From Lasiosphaeria ovina (taxonomy: Eukaryota > Ascomycota > Sordariomycetes > Sordariales > Lasiosphaeriaceae), in contig JAULSN010000003.1 of assembly GCA_033439765.1 (NCBI GenBank), forward strand, positions 1,178,001 through 1,242,000: 64,000 nt of DNA. The letters are read 5' to 3'. Shown here in pieces: positions 21,537 to 33,500 of the stretch (the stretch's first letter is position 1; each line of letters begins with the position of its first letter). Below the pieces are notes generated by a model. It had not been told where the DNA came from. It saw nothing but the letters and a program-made list of their open reading frames with translations, and did not search any database. A program made the translations under genes and the position numbers.

Positions 21537-24230
21537 CTACGCATGCACTTGCTTCCTATTATTCCGAACGAGCTCGCTGCCCTTGCTCAGCATCTTCTCC
21601 AGCGTCGCCATGCGCGAGGGCGGCAGCTGGTCGGCAAAGCTCCCTAGGATCTCTGCCACCAGCACCAACGCGTTCTCTTGGTCGACCCGCGCCAGACCGG
21701 CCGCCTGCTTCGGGTCTGCCTGCTGCGGCTCCAAGCCGAGCCCATCCACTAGTCCTCCAGTGGCAGGATTAGCATTAGCCAGTGTAGTTGCTGGTGTTAC
21801 CGTCCCGGGCGTAGACTGCTGCTGCTCCTCCTCCTCCTCCCCGGCACTCACATCGTCGTCGTCTTGCAGGACAATGGCATCCACCTCCTTTTCCACCTCC
21901 CCATCCGTGCCGTCTCCTCCTCCTCCCACCACGACCGTCGCCAGCGCACGCACCACCCCGGCCGCGGCCAGCACCTGCAACGCTATTTGCCCTCCGGGGT
22001 TCTTGGACTGGGACTGGTTATTGGTGTTGTTGGTGTTGGTCCGGCTCATCAGCGCCAGCACGAACACGGCCTCGGACCGCACCGCTTCGAAACGTGTCTG
22101 TGTCAGTAGGCTCGCTAGTGCGCTGGCGATGCCGGTCCCGTGAACTGTGTAGAAGTTTGTTACTGCGTCGTCGTCTGGCACGTCCTGTCGGGAGGTATTG
22201 GCATCGGCGGGCAAGAGAATCGCGGCGCCACCGTCGCTGCTCGAGTGCAGGGCGCGGCACACGGCGCACACGGCGCGCGCGATCTCGATGCGCGTCGGCT
22301 CAGCGTCCAGGTGAGGCCGCAGTTCTGTGAGGGTTTGCAGGCTGCTGGTGTTAGTGTCGTTGGGTGTGGTGGTGCTGCACACGAGCCGCACGTTGTCGGT
22401 GCAGTTGACCAGCAGCAGCCGCGCCAGCGACACAGCGGCAAACTGCACCTGCGGCTGCGCCGTCGTCGTCGTCCACAGCGCCCGCAGTGGCCCTGGACTG
22501 GCGAGCAGCCGGCTGCCGAGGAGCGCCTTGTTCGCGGGCGGGATGGCGAGGTTCTTGAGGAAGCCCAGCGCCGCGTGGGTGAGTTGCGGCGACGGAGGCG
22601 GACGCGGAGTACTGCTGGGCTGCTGCTGCGGCGGCGGTGGGACGGCCCGCGATAGGATCGCGGCGAGGCTGTCGACGACGCCGTCGGCTCTGGCCAGCGC
22701 CGTGCTGGCCTCGTCGGACCGGCTGAGGTTGCCCAGCGACAGGCACGCGGCCGTCTGGAGGTGCGACAAGGACGCGGGCGTGCCGAGCCAGCTGGTGAAG
22801 GTCTGCACGGCCGGGCTGGCGAGCGGGTAGGCGGCGGCGAAGCTGGGGAGCGCCGAGACGTCGGAGAAGATGGTCACGAAGGCGTTCCACACTTGCTTGA
22901 GCTGGTCCTTGACGTCCTGGTCGGCGTCGCCGGCGTCGAACCGCGTGCACGAGTCGTCGAAGGCTTGCTGCAGGACCTCGAGCTTGCGCGACTCCACGAG
23001 CGCCTGCTGGAACTGCTCGTACGTGAGGTACACCAGCGCCACTGTGCAGAGCTCTGTGAAGTCTTCCAGGTCGATCGGGTACGTCCGGCTGGTAGCAAGC
23101 TCGAGGATCAACGCTGGCGTGGCCGGATTGGCGACTTTGGGTTCCGAGTCTATGTACGTTCAGCGGTTGGACAGCCACAGGCTTGACGGGGCTTTAATTT
23201 CAAGACATCTGCAGCAATAAAACACACCTTGGTTGGCGATGAGGCCAAGCACCTGGGCCATGGGGCCAAGTGATGACTCGCATAACTGCAGTCGTTCGCC
23301 AGAGAGGATATCGACGAGTACCCGACTCAACCCAGCCTCGGAGGCCTGGCGCTGTGCCGAGGCTGCCACACTGTCAACACTAGTCCCCTGGCTTCTAGCG
23401 AGGGCTTCTCTCTTCTTACCGCAGTCTACACACATGTTGAGGAAGACGAGCACTGCAAAGGGGAGCAGGAAGTCGTCCTGCAAGAAGCGGATCAAGGTGC
23501 TGCCCAGCTGGCCCGACTCGACTACGCGGGCCCTGTTCTCATCTAGAGCGGAACAAGAACAAGGGGGCTTTGTCAGTCTCTACCACGTGTTCTCCCAACT
23601 ACACCAACACCAGCACCAACAGGCCTCGAGAGGAGCTCGTTTTAGAACAAAAACTCACCGCAGTCGGCAGCTGAGTTGCCGAGAAGACGCAGCGTGTGTT
23701 TCTTCAGCAGCGGCGGCAGTCCGGCGTCCGGGATGACGGCCAGGAACAAGTCCAGCAGCCCCGAGTCCCCTATAGGCACTCTCCAGGAGGCTAGCGACCA
23801 TGCAGTTAGCACATGTATTCGGATTTTCTTTCCGACCAGAAGGAAGAGGGAAAGGGAGCAAGAGAAGGGGCCTCTTTTTCAGGTTTCACATGACATGAGA
23901 GGACAGATACTTGAGATAGTTCCCCGACAGCATAATATAAAAAAAAAAATAGTCGCAAGCACAACAAACTCGTCGGGATATAAATAGGCACGGCCACGTA
24001 CCGTCTCTCGCCACATCGGCAGCCTTCTCGGCTATAAAGGCCAGGTCATCCGGGCGCGACGGCCAGGCGTCCTGCGCGGCGGCGAGGACGACGTCCTTGA
24101 GCTGCGAGGTGCGCCAGGCGGCAGCGGCGGCATTGGCATCGAACTCCTCGTCAGCTCCGCCGTGCGGCGGCGGGGCCGGAGGAGCGGCCTGTCTGAAAAG
24201 TGCCTCGATTTCTTGGCGTGTCGGCGCCAT
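21537..24230 (-). CDS. armadillo-repeat SmgGDS-like (Rap1GDS1-type) protein
   Basis: Exons are 24230-24002, 23790-23659, 23542-23228 and 23149-21537, giving 762 residues. Donors are GTACGT, GTGAGT and GTGTGT, acceptors all TAG. The protein is almost entirely helical with ARM/HEAT-like features such as LLKKHTLRLLGNSAAD, LLPFAVLVFLNMCVDCG, LQTAACLSLGNLSRSDEAS, THAALGFLKNLAIP and RSEAVFVLALMSR. This repeat order is that of the fungal proteins annotated as Rap1 GTPase-GDP dissociation stimulator, which in animals chaperone and promote nucleotide exchange on small GTPases with a polybasic tail. The function here is inferred. Low-complexity inserts (poly-Pro/Gln at ~390, acidic plus Gln near 690) interrupt the repeats. 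The C-terminal helix reads MATLEKMLSKGSELVRNNRK. Confidence 0.8.
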
Positions 24231-25047
24231 TTCTATATATTATTTCTTTTATATATATATATATGTTGGGCGTTCTTGTCCTGCTTCGGATGAAAGAGCC
24301 CGAGACGAGCCGGGGTGTGGCAGTAATAAATGCCCCTCTTTCATGGAGTTTAAGGTGAGCTATGTACCGGACAGCTGCGTGGGCGAGTGAGTCTGTGAGT
24401 GAGAAGCGAGTCAGTTTGCCTTCCATGGATGTGTTGTATGCGCAGAAGCTATTGCGGCACGGCACGGAGCTGCCTTGAGCTCTTGCCTTTCCACTGCATT
24501 CTGAATTCTAGGTTGGCCATTTAAGGTCCTTACCACTAAATACCGTCTTCCTGTATCCCGCAGCAGGTAATGTGGGTCCAACGTTCAAGCCGCGCAGAAA
24601 CAAGCCGAGTAACGCTGTTGTTTGCCCACCAAAAAGCACGCAAACATGTTCTCAATTACATGGCAAGCAAACTCGAGGTGATGTGGTGGATTAGAAATGC
24701 CTTGCAAGCAAGCTTCTTCCAGGCTCCAGTAGACAGCTCTTATACTGCAGGGCTTGGCCGTTTCTTGTTATGGTTGGCCCGTGGGTTCTGTTCGCCCCTT
24801 TCCCAACAACAGAGGTATTGCATGGCTGATACGGAGTGTGCGGCCTTGGTCGTTATTTACGGACCATCGGGAATACAAGTCCCGTTATCTCTCCTCTCCT
24901 CTCACACGTCCCGGTTCCTCGCGTTTCGCTTAAGCATTATACATGATATATAGCTTTGCAACGCAGCTCGCAGCGTATCTAGGTAGATAATATACACACG
25001 TGCATCGCCGAGGGAGGTAGATGCCTGGCCATGCGAACACCAACTTC
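24231..25047. other. intergenic between tandem minus-strand genes
   Basis: Apart from the TA microsatellite just upstream of the ARM-repeat gene (listed separately), nothing is recognised. The short frames here are not supported. Confidence 0.45.
24248..24264. repeat. TA dinucleotide microsatellite
   Basis: An (AT)n run of about 16-17 bases lies some 20 bp upstream of the start codon of the ARM-repeat gene, within its leader or core promoter. It could act as a TATA-like element on the minus strand, and such runs vary in length between strains. Confidence 0.7.
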
Positions 25048-26425
25048 TTAATTGCCCGTAACCCACTTCTTCTCGACCGCCGCTCCGTAACCTCCGGTAC
25101 CAACGACAGGCAGACCGCGCTCTTGGAGCTCCTTCTGGATAAGCTTCCAGCGACCCACCATCTTCTCCTTGTCCACAGGCGTCACTCTCCGCGGGTATAT
25201 CTTGACGTTGGGAAGCGTCGGCAAAAGACTCTTTGTAGTAATCAACTCGGCCAGCTTCAAGGCCTTGGGCGGCCTCACGAGCACCGAGAGCAGCCCGCCC
25301 ATGTGCTTGACTCCCACAAGCTTGGCATCTGGGATAACGTGCCCGGTAAGCCGCTGAATCCGCTTGACCAACTGTTGCGGGACGTCTGTCAGCAAATTCC
25401 AAGGAGGCGAAGAGAAGCAGACCAGCCTCGAGCCGGAAAACGAGAATACTTACGTAAAACCTGAGGACCGGGTTTTCGATTGAGGCCGCCTTCCAATTGC
25501 GGTCCCACGACTCTAGCAGCTCCTTTGCTTCTTCGGGCGTCATTGCTGGGCCGACAGGCTTGGGGAGAACTTCGCCTTCGGCTACCGGGAGCCGGTGGCT
25601 CAGAGCTTTCAAGGCCTTGTATACGTCGTGCTGCGCCAAGGTCGGAGAACCATCCTCTGCGACCAGGATTTCTTTGCTCGAAATCCTGATAAGCTCGGCC
25701 TTCCGAAACTCGGCGGGGGTTGGGTCCACCCGTCTGTAGTTTTTGATCTTGGACTCGAACTTGTCCTTCAGGGCGATAGCCTCGACTAAGGCTTTCCTGG
25801 CGAGCACCTGGAGCAAGGCCGAGTCCATCACCTTCTCCTGCAGCCCAAACCCAACGTAATTCTTGGAAGGGCCCCAATGTGCCGGGTTGTCCCACCAGCC
25901 TTCCAGACCGCCAACCTCTTCGAGGTCGAGACCCGACCCGGCCGGCACGTACTCGGCATCCGGAATATCGGCCGGCCGTGGCACAGTGCGTTGCTTGCGG
26001 GGGATCGTGAGATCAGTCTTGGGCAGGCGGGCTCGGAGGCGCCTACGGGATTGGCTCGCCGAGAGTTGGATGTCTTGCGTGTCTACCTCGGTAGAGAGGA
26101 CGCCGACATCCTCCTCTGCCACCGCGGTCTGGGCTTCTGCCGCTGCGATCGGGGCTTCTGCCAGCACGTCTAAGGCACCGTCGACAGCCTTTTCGGGGGT
26201 AGAGGCAGGCGGGGGAGGTGCAGACGACAGGCATCGCCGTTGGGTCTGGAACCGGTTGGCCCAGACCTGGTGCCGTTGCCGTGGGACGCTGTGTGGCTGC
26301 GTCGCCGAAGTCAGGGCGATGCCGCATTTGAACAAACTCGCTGCGGGTGTCCGGAGACAAGCTGTTGACGACGTGGGCAGAGCTGCCACGGTAGCCGAGC
26401 TTCCCAGCCTCGGTAATCGACGCAT
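25048..26425 (-). CDS. mitochondrial large ribosomal subunit protein mL50
   Basis: Two exons, 26425-25454 and 25371-25048, give 431 residues. The donor is GTAAGT and the acceptor CAG lies only ~14 bases after a CTGAC branch motif. I chose the ATG at 26425 (MRRLPRLGS), although the frame stays open upstream, because it begins a basic, serine-rich, acid-poor stretch of ~90 residues ending in RRCLSSAPPPP, typical of a mitochondrial presequence. The C-terminal 100 residues (RIQRLTGHVIPDAKLVGVKH, LPNVKIYPRRVTPVDKEKM) match the mL50/MrpL13 family, and the middle part (GWWDNPAHWG) is the fungal extension. It is a structural protein of the mitoribosome. It is transcribed divergently from the COX14-like gene across ~530 bp. 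Confidence 0.85.
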
Positions 26426-26955
26426 GCTGGCGGTTTGGGCGGCGTCAATGGGCGGCCGTTGGTAGGAGAGCTGTGGTGGTGCCGATGTCCCAGACGATCT
26501 CGCGAAATTGGGACGACGATTGTCGCGCCAGCAGCCACAGCCAAAATTTTCAGTCTCGGCAGCCACATCAAGAGCTGCCAGGGTCTCAGCTCAAGTGGGG
26601 CACACCAGGCCGCCTAGCGCCACAGCGCACAGCTCACAGCACACCTACCGCTGTCCGAGAACTGTGGCTGGAGCTTCCCCTACCGCATTCCCAAAATCTT
26701 TCCTTTGCTTGGCGCAGTCGGATGATCTGAAGTTGACGACTGGGTTTAGAGCTCCGGAGCAGCAAGCAGACTGACTCTTGTTTTCTCTCGCCATCCCTCC
26801 ATTCGCCATCTGAACGGCCCAATCCAGGGTGCCTCCTGCCACCCAATTTCCCAATTGTCACTGTCCCCGGCGAACAAGGCGAAACCAAGCAACGCGGCCT
26901 TCAGTCGGACTGCACGGGCGCCTCAGCTCTCAACCCCCTCCCCGCGTTTTCCGCG
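26426..26955. promoter_or_regulatory. shared divergent promoter of two mitochondrial-protein genes
   Basis: This 530-bp gap lies between the starts of the mL50 gene (-) and the COX14-like gene (+), so both promoters must be here. The shared position allows co-regulation of two nuclear genes for mitochondrial products. I do not see a single outstanding binding motif. Confidence 0.45.
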
Positions 26956-28077
26956 ATGCCGACAATTTCCGCTCCACGCAGCGTCTCGGACGCGACGCGC
27001 TTCACCCCCACGACGCCCCATGCGAGCTCCAAAGCGGCCGCGCCGCGGTTTACTTCTGCCGGCGGGAGCAGCAAGGGCCCGGGAGGAGCCGCTCCCGCTG
27101 GAGGCGCCGGTGGTGGCGGCGCCGGTGGTGGCGGTCGGCGAATTGGAGGAGGGCCGTTCACCGAGACACCAGACCAAAAAGTCGCGCGGTTACGAGCTGC
27201 GCACCGTAGAGCCAAGGCGGCCGAGATTTCAAAGTTTGACAAGATTGTCGACGGCGGCCGGCGTTTCTTCGATTCGGCACACAAGGTGACAGTCATTGGC
27301 CTGATTGGCTTCACGGGTATGTCCCCTCCCCCCTATCTAAACTGTTTTCTAAAATAAACGTCTTACACTGACCCCCCAATAGCAATTGCCAGTCTCCTCA
27401 CCGTCTACACAGCCGCCGACATGATGATGTACAACAAGAAGCGAAAGGCCGAGTTCATCGAGGCGCAGAAGAAGCTCGAAGCCGACAGTCTCGAGGCCGC
27501 CCGCCTGGCCTACATGACGGGCAAAGCCACCGAGGAGCAGATTTCCCTCGTGGAAGAGGTGCTGGAGCGGGAGCGCGAGGCGGGCCAGACGTCTGGGCCG
27601 CTCCTCTTCTCCAAGCTTCCCAGCCTGCTGGGATCGCCGCAGCCCATCGGCGAGCGGACTCCTGCCGCTGCCGCTGCCGCCGACACCACAGCAGGCAAGC
27701 CGCAGCGGGTAACGGAGGCAGCGACATGGCCCAAGGACGCAGATTCACAACAACAGCAGCAACCTGGCAGCACCAAGAAGTCATCAGGGATATGGGACTG
27801 GATGACGTCGACGCTCAAGAAGGAGGAGGAAGGCGACGACGCCGGGACCGCGCAACGGAGGCTCGGCTGGGAGAGCCTCAGCGAGGAGGACGACGGCGCG
27901 GGCGTCCGGGACAGCGACCTGGTCCGTGCCGTAGAGGACAAGGCGCTTGCAGCCCTCGAAAAGGAGAAGGCAAACCAGAGGAAGGGCGGGCCGCTGGACC
28001 GGGTCGGCCTGGAGGCCGAGGCCAAGCCCGCCACCGCCGCCGGGACAGAGCCGAAACGGAAAGGGTGGCTGTGGTGA
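26956..28077 (+). CDS. COX14-like mitochondrial inner-membrane assembly protein
   Basis: Exons 26956-27316 and 27383-28077 join across a 66-bp intron (GTATGT...TAG) to give 351 residues. The N-terminus is basic, hydroxylated and Gly-rich, consistent with a mitochondrial targeting signal. A single transmembrane segment (VTVIGLIGFTAIASLLTVYTA) spans the intron, preceded by KFDKIVDGGRRFFDSAHK and followed by YNKKRKAEFIEAQKK. This core matches the short COX14 family of cytochrome c oxidase assembly factors, which tether Cox1 assembly intermediates. The ~230-residue acidic, low-complexity C-terminal extension is much longer than yeast Cox14 and is known mainly from filamentous ascomycetes. The family assignment is moderate because only ~50 residues are diagnostic. 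Confidence 0.68.
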
Positions 28078-29177
28078 GTGAGGCGCGGCCACAAAACACG
28101 GGGCCGCTGCCTGGAAGACGCGGCAACTCCCGATTTTTTTTGTGTTCAAAAAAAGTATTCCGCTGCTATTCAACCACGCTGCCGCTGGTATGGCCATGTC
28201 TTTATTAGCCTTCCGGGGAGTCAAACCCCTTTGCAGGGAGGCGGCCTTGCCACGCCAGACTATGGCCATCAGTGGGTAAAATTAAGAGATTTGGGCGCGA
28301 GAGCTGTACTTATAGTATATGTAGGTTAGGCAGACAGGGACGCGCGCATAACCCGGCGTAGGAGTCGTGTAGTGTACATAGACTTTTCTATCTTATTTGT
28401 GTCTTTAATGCAACCGTCTTTCTTTTTCTTCATCGGGAGATTTCATTCAATATTGGGATGATTTTTGTATACTAAAAGTAGGAGTAGGTATGTTTTCCGT
28501 CTCTTCGTAAGGAATCAGACCGAAAAAAGGAAGGCCTCGATTCATTTTGCCCAAGATACAGACAGATCCACGCTCACAATGATATTGCTAACCAAAAAAA
28601 ACCTTCATAGGAGTTTTGTTTGTACGCTCAAGACTGTATGTGCGTGTGTTAGATGACGGGAAAAATTATAGTATTGTTTTCTTCATACAGCTATTACGGA
28701 GTCACTCCACGCTTCCTCCCATTTTAACTCTATTTACCAGTCCCTGTAAAAAAATACGACTTGTAACTGCTAAGGCCGTGTCTCTCTCTCTGTGTCCTCT
28801 TTCCCTAGCTGTGTGTGGGAATCGGCAGGAGACCGAGTAGCAGTAGTATAGTACCGGCAAGATAGCCATGGGCACTCGAAAAAAAAAGCCACCAATAAGC
28901 AACGCTGCTGTTGTCGTCGGTAGTTACACCGCTGGCGACATGGGATAACGAAAGGCTGATGAGGTAAGGGATATTTCTCCCCCTCAAATATAGAGCCAAT
29001 TCCGTCTAATCAGGCTGGCCGCATGATGTTCCCGCAGTATGAAGTAGGCCAGGCGATAGCTGGAGCCGCCGCCGCGTCCGGTTTCTGCTCCTGCTTCTGC
29101 TTCGGCTTCGGCTTCGGCTTCTGGATGCGCTGCAGCGGGGTCTCGATGGCGCTATGGCGCAGGCCCTGGTCGTCTCT
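28078..29177. other. intergenic between convergent genes
   Basis: This AT-rich stretch contains the 3' end of the COX14-like gene and that of the minus-strand CxxC-tail gene. The part 29010-29177 is an in-frame open extension beyond the stop of the latter and carries a hexamer repeat (listed separately). No tRNA or other gene is recognised. Confidence 0.5.
29086..29124. repeat. CTTCGG/CTGCTT hexamer tandem repeat
   Basis: Six imperfect copies of a 6-bp unit (CTGCTT, CGGCTT) lie just downstream of the minus-strand gene's stop. Read on the minus strand they encode alternating Lys-Pro and Lys-Gln in the frame of that gene. Confidence 0.7.
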
Positions 29178-30531
29178 CTAAGATATGATAATGTGGTTGA
29201 AGTGGCCGGGCACCTTTTGCCGACATTTCTCGCAGTCCGATCGGTATCCTATGCTGAATGACCGCTTCATGCCGGGCTGGAGCGCCGTCCACGAGTTCAG
29301 AGTGTGTCTCGACCTCGTGTGCCCCTTCCTTCCGGGAGATGGCGTCGCCGCCGACGACTCGACCTCCATAGCACTGCTGTTCTCCGTCGGCGTGCCCTCG
29401 CGCGAAGACGGGCTTGTCGTGTCCGGCCCGAGCTCGCCGGCGCGTGGCTGGAATCCCGAGTTTAGGGAGAGTTGCTGGTGGTGCGCGATGTGCTGCTGGT
29501 GCGCGGCGTGGTCCGGGTGGCCGTGGCCCACGTGCTGCGACGACGAGTCGAGCACCATCCTAGGGCTCTCCAAGCTGTCCTCGCCGCCGCTCTCGCTAAT
29601 GGGCGACGGCAGCCGGCGGTTCTGCGCCATGCCCCAGTCCGCCATGACCTGCGCGGTCCCCGCCGAGCCGTCAAACGAGCGAGGCACGCTCTCGTGACCC
29701 ATCATCCCGCCTGACCCGTGGTGCAGCGCGTCCGCCAGGGCGGCGTTGTTGTGGCTGAACGCAAGCGCATTTGGGTTTGGGTCCTGTTCTTCGGGCGTCA
29801 TCGCCAGAGGCTCGCCCCGTAGAGCGCTCCCGGCGGCGCCACCCCAGTTGTTCCCGCGCACCTGTGCGCCGAAGCTGCAGTGGATCGGCGTCGGCATGCG
29901 GCCCGTTACGCTGGTCGTGGCCGGGACCGGGTGAAACATGCCTGGGGCCAAGTGCTGCCGGCCCTGGTCCTCTGCCGGGCCGCCGTTAACAGGGATGGCA
30001 TCAGACGCCTCCGTCATGTCCATATCATCGTCGGCCGCTTCTGAAACCACATCGTTCGCGCTGTAGTGGTTGATCTCTGGCTCGTCTGCCCACGTGTCCT
30101 GGGCCATTGACGCCTCATCTGAATCCGAATTGCCCGGTGTGATGGTGTGTGACGGAATGGGCGCAGCAAATGCAAAGGACGGGATCGAAGGGGGGAAGGT
30201 AGGATGCTCGGCCCATCGCTTGGATGTTGGAGATGTCCTGAGGGGTAGTGAGGTTTGGAGGCGTTTCTGCATCACCAAGTCAGCGTCGTTCCACTGCAGT
30301 TCTCAACCTGCGCCATATTGCCAGCCAAAACGCCCCGGTGGAGTGTCACAGGCCTGGAAATATTGGAGTAGAGGAGTAAAGGAGATAGGGACCATAAATT
30401 GGGAGCGGGAAACTGCTGCTTACACTTCTGTGCTCAGTAAAGCCGAGCGAGCCTCCTGTGGCCACATCTGCGTACTCGTCGTCGCGAAGCCTCTTGCGAT
30501 GGGCCTCGGGCCATTCGTGTTCGCTCATCAT
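29178..30531 (-). CDS. conserved fungal protein with C-terminal CxxC / HFNHII tail
   Basis: Two exons, 30531-30424 and 30266-29178, join (GTAAGC...CAG) to give 398 residues. Most of the protein is disordered and rich in Ser, Pro, His and acidic residues, with SPxSE and TPEE phosphorylation-type sites. The conserved element is at the C-terminus: KGHTRSRHTLNSWTALQPGM, then RSFSIGYRSDCEKCRQKVPG and HFNHIIIS. The CEKC pair probably binds zinc. The N-terminal HRKRLRDDEY has a monopartite nuclear-signal look. I recognise the tail as widely conserved in filamentous ascomycetes but know of no assigned function. The TAG stop is followed by 55 more in-frame sense codons, discussed as a finding. Confidence 0.75.
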
Positions 30532-33500
30532 CGTGGCGAGTTTCTAAGACGGCCAGATCAGAGTACGCTGTACCGCGTACTCGGTGGTCCAATTCGGGCG
30601 ATACGGTCGCTTGCGGAAACCAGTGGGAGTCCAAGGGCTTAAATATCGCGGGTCGATTCCCTGGGGTTGATAAGGTTGTGGTGGGTGCCGCAGCTGAACG
30701 AAGGAATGGTGCAGTCGATGGACTGATAAATGCCCGCTTGGAATGTTGGCCGGCTACTTCCAGCCTGCAGTAGAAGGAGGGAGTGGTAGTGAAAGTATTG
30801 TTGTTAGTGGTTTGCTCCTCCTCCTCCTTGCTTGTGCTTCTTGGTGCCCTTGCGGATCTCTGGGTTCGTGCTGAAGCGAGCAGGGGAGCCTTCACTAGCT
30901 AACGACGAATCGAGGAGGCGCAGGGGCGGCCGACGGAGGCTGAAGGGCTGGATGGGGATGGGAGTCGGGGGTTGGTCCGGCGGAGGCAGAGGCAGAGGCA
31001 GCTCTCACCGGCTCTTTGCCGTCCGCGAGCTAACCTAACCTAAAGGGAATGGAAACTGCCCTCCCCTCCTGCTCCTGGGGTCGGGTCGGGTCTTTGATCT
31101 GTGAACTCCACCAGCCCCGGCTTTGGACTATTGTTCCAGAAGACGCACGGCCTGGAAGCTGTCGCAAGACACTGAACGATCCAAAAGCAACGCAACCGGG
31201 CTCTCCGACAGGTCCAGTTCAGCATAATGCAGCATTCGATTCGAGCGCCAACATATGTGCATAGACAGTACTCGAGGGCAAAGGCACTGTTGAAGGTGCA
31301 CCGAGATGCGCGAGTTGCCAAGTGGAGCAATTGAGGAATTAATTGGAAGGACTGGACTGGACTCGGCTGGACTCGAACAACGGCTGCAAGCCAGAGCGAC
31401 AAACGACACACGCGCAGCACGGGCGGGCAGGCACCCGCGGCGAGGGGGGGGCAGCCCGAGTTGGGGAACCGATTTCCCCTCAATCCGTGAAAGAAGTGTT
31501 GCGCTGGGCGAAAAGCGATCGCGATTGGCAGGGAGGAACCTACGTCAGACGCAGCAAGGGTTCCCGTCCAAGCAGTGCAGGGTGGGTATATGAGAAAGAC
31601 TATCCGCTATATATAAGTTAAAGAATTTATTCATCCGTATGGGATGGGCACTTCATCTCAGTCCTACCACCGACAGACTGGGCCGATCTAAAACCTGGAT
31701 GGCAGGTAATATCCGTATTGGAAGAGGGAAAAGGGTTGTTTAATCCGTGACATGACTCAACCTTCAAAACAAGTGTCGCAAAGGACAGAATTCTCCGAAC
31801 GAGAGAGGGAGAAGAAACATTGACGATGCAACGTACAAACCAAAGGTAACCTGGAAATACCTACCCTCTAGTTTCCATGTTATTTGGATTACTGCACTGC
31901 ACCTACCTTAGGTATTCCCGTCGTGTAGGCGGGCAGTTTCCAATTGCTCATTCCGTAGCACCTGCACCAGCCTACCAACCCCAAAGGCTGCGGCCGAGGG
32001 TGCACGCGGTCAGCCCTGCTGCCCTGCCCTGCCAGAGCTGACAGGCATTCGCAGGGTGCGCACGACCCCTCAGGAGCGCAGATCCTCCTGAGCGGAGAGT
32101 GTGGATCAGATTCAGGGCAACCCGAGTCGGTGGTGACCGTGACCCGTCGAGCGCGGCTGGTTTCAGGATTGCTTCAAGACACGTCGAGGGCGACCAGAAA
32201 CCTCACAGTCGCGTGCACCCGCGCTACTACTGCCAGGTTAATTGTTCGCCCCCACACTCTGATCGACCGCAACTGGCTCGTCGAAGGGATGCCGACCTGA
32301 GCTACCCAGGCCGGCGGCTGCTGAGGGCTTCTTCTGCTTCTCCGCCTCGACACCTCGCAACATCCGCTCGCTCGTCCCTCATTGGATTGTCAACAATCTA
32401 CACAGCAACCCCTTTCTTTCCCTGGGGAGATTGACAAAGGTGCCGATTACTCTAGGCTGGGCTCACGCTCAAGCCCGGATTGCCAATGGTTCATGCCATT
32501 TCGATCGCCGAGGGCTCGTAGATGAGCACGACACCGTCACCCCGGGTCGTAAAGAGGGAAAAGTGTGGCCCGAACTTACTCAGAGCGGGAGACTGGCCGA
32601 GTTCGTTTCATGGTTGACTCATCCAGTTTGACACACCGAGTAAGTTTCGACACCCGTGGGAATCCTAGCCTCCGAGGGAGAAGAAGGAATACCTGTAGGT
32701 ACGGCTGCACTGGCGAGTTTCGTCGTGGCCGTTTTATTTTGTTTCCGAATCCTCCTGGAGCCTTTGAGAGGCCATGAGGAAACGCCCGACCACTGCCTCG
32801 CCTTGGGTACGGAGATATCCATGCTAGATTCATCGGCATTCAATATTGCGCGGACTCGGCTTTATTTACTTTACTTCGAGTGAATCGTCCTACCAAGCCC
32901 ACCAAGTCGCCGCCGTTGACCTGCGGCCACCTGGCCATCACTCCATCACTCCCGCCACACAAGGTTTTAACCGCAGCCTGTGCCCCCGCGAGAGATCGGT
33001 TGATGAAGGATCGTCTGTACGCACGCGCCCGCGACATCGAAACATGAGATGCACGGCAGCACGAGATTTCGCAAATCTCGGCCAATTTGTCAGGGGCTCT
33101 TCCATCGGTGCTCACAACATATGCGAGTGCTCCAACTCACACCGCATAACCATGTGCACACCAAACTTCACCTCGGAGAAATGCCAGACTTAAGCACGTA
33201 CTCCATGGCGATGAGGAAGCACACGTCTAAAATTAGAAAAGCCGGGTAAGCTGATCTCTCCACAAGCCAGTGAGAAGGGCGTCTGGTGGAGAGTATCTCG
33301 ACATGTTGCATACATGAGTAACGGGCAGCGGATGTCTCCGCCCGCTCCGCGTGGGAATTCGCGGCGATCCGCCTTATGAACTGCATCAGCCTACGGACGG
33401 AACGGGATCTAATCCCGTTGCCTAGTACCAACATGATATACGCGCAAGCAGCAACCGTTTCACGACCTGGGAGTCACATGGCGACGAAAAAAAGACCACC

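Noticed and set aside
22351..23178. 275-codon minus-strand ORF within the ARM-repeat gene
   Set aside because: Wrong frame of exon 4; arginine/alanine-rich noise without family signature.
24248..24264. CRISPR or satellite array
   Set aside because: It is a simple TA microsatellite; no spaced repeats are present anywhere in the window, as expected for a fungal genome.
28190..28265. Possible tRNA on the minus strand (GGGGTTTGACTCCCC resembles a T arm)
   Set aside because: No A box, acceptor stem or anticodon arm could be assembled around it.
29178..29180. Peroxisomal isoform by stop-codon readthrough
   Set aside because: The extension does not end in a PTS1-like tripeptide and the stop context is not the known UGA-CUA type; only a weaker extension hypothesis is kept.
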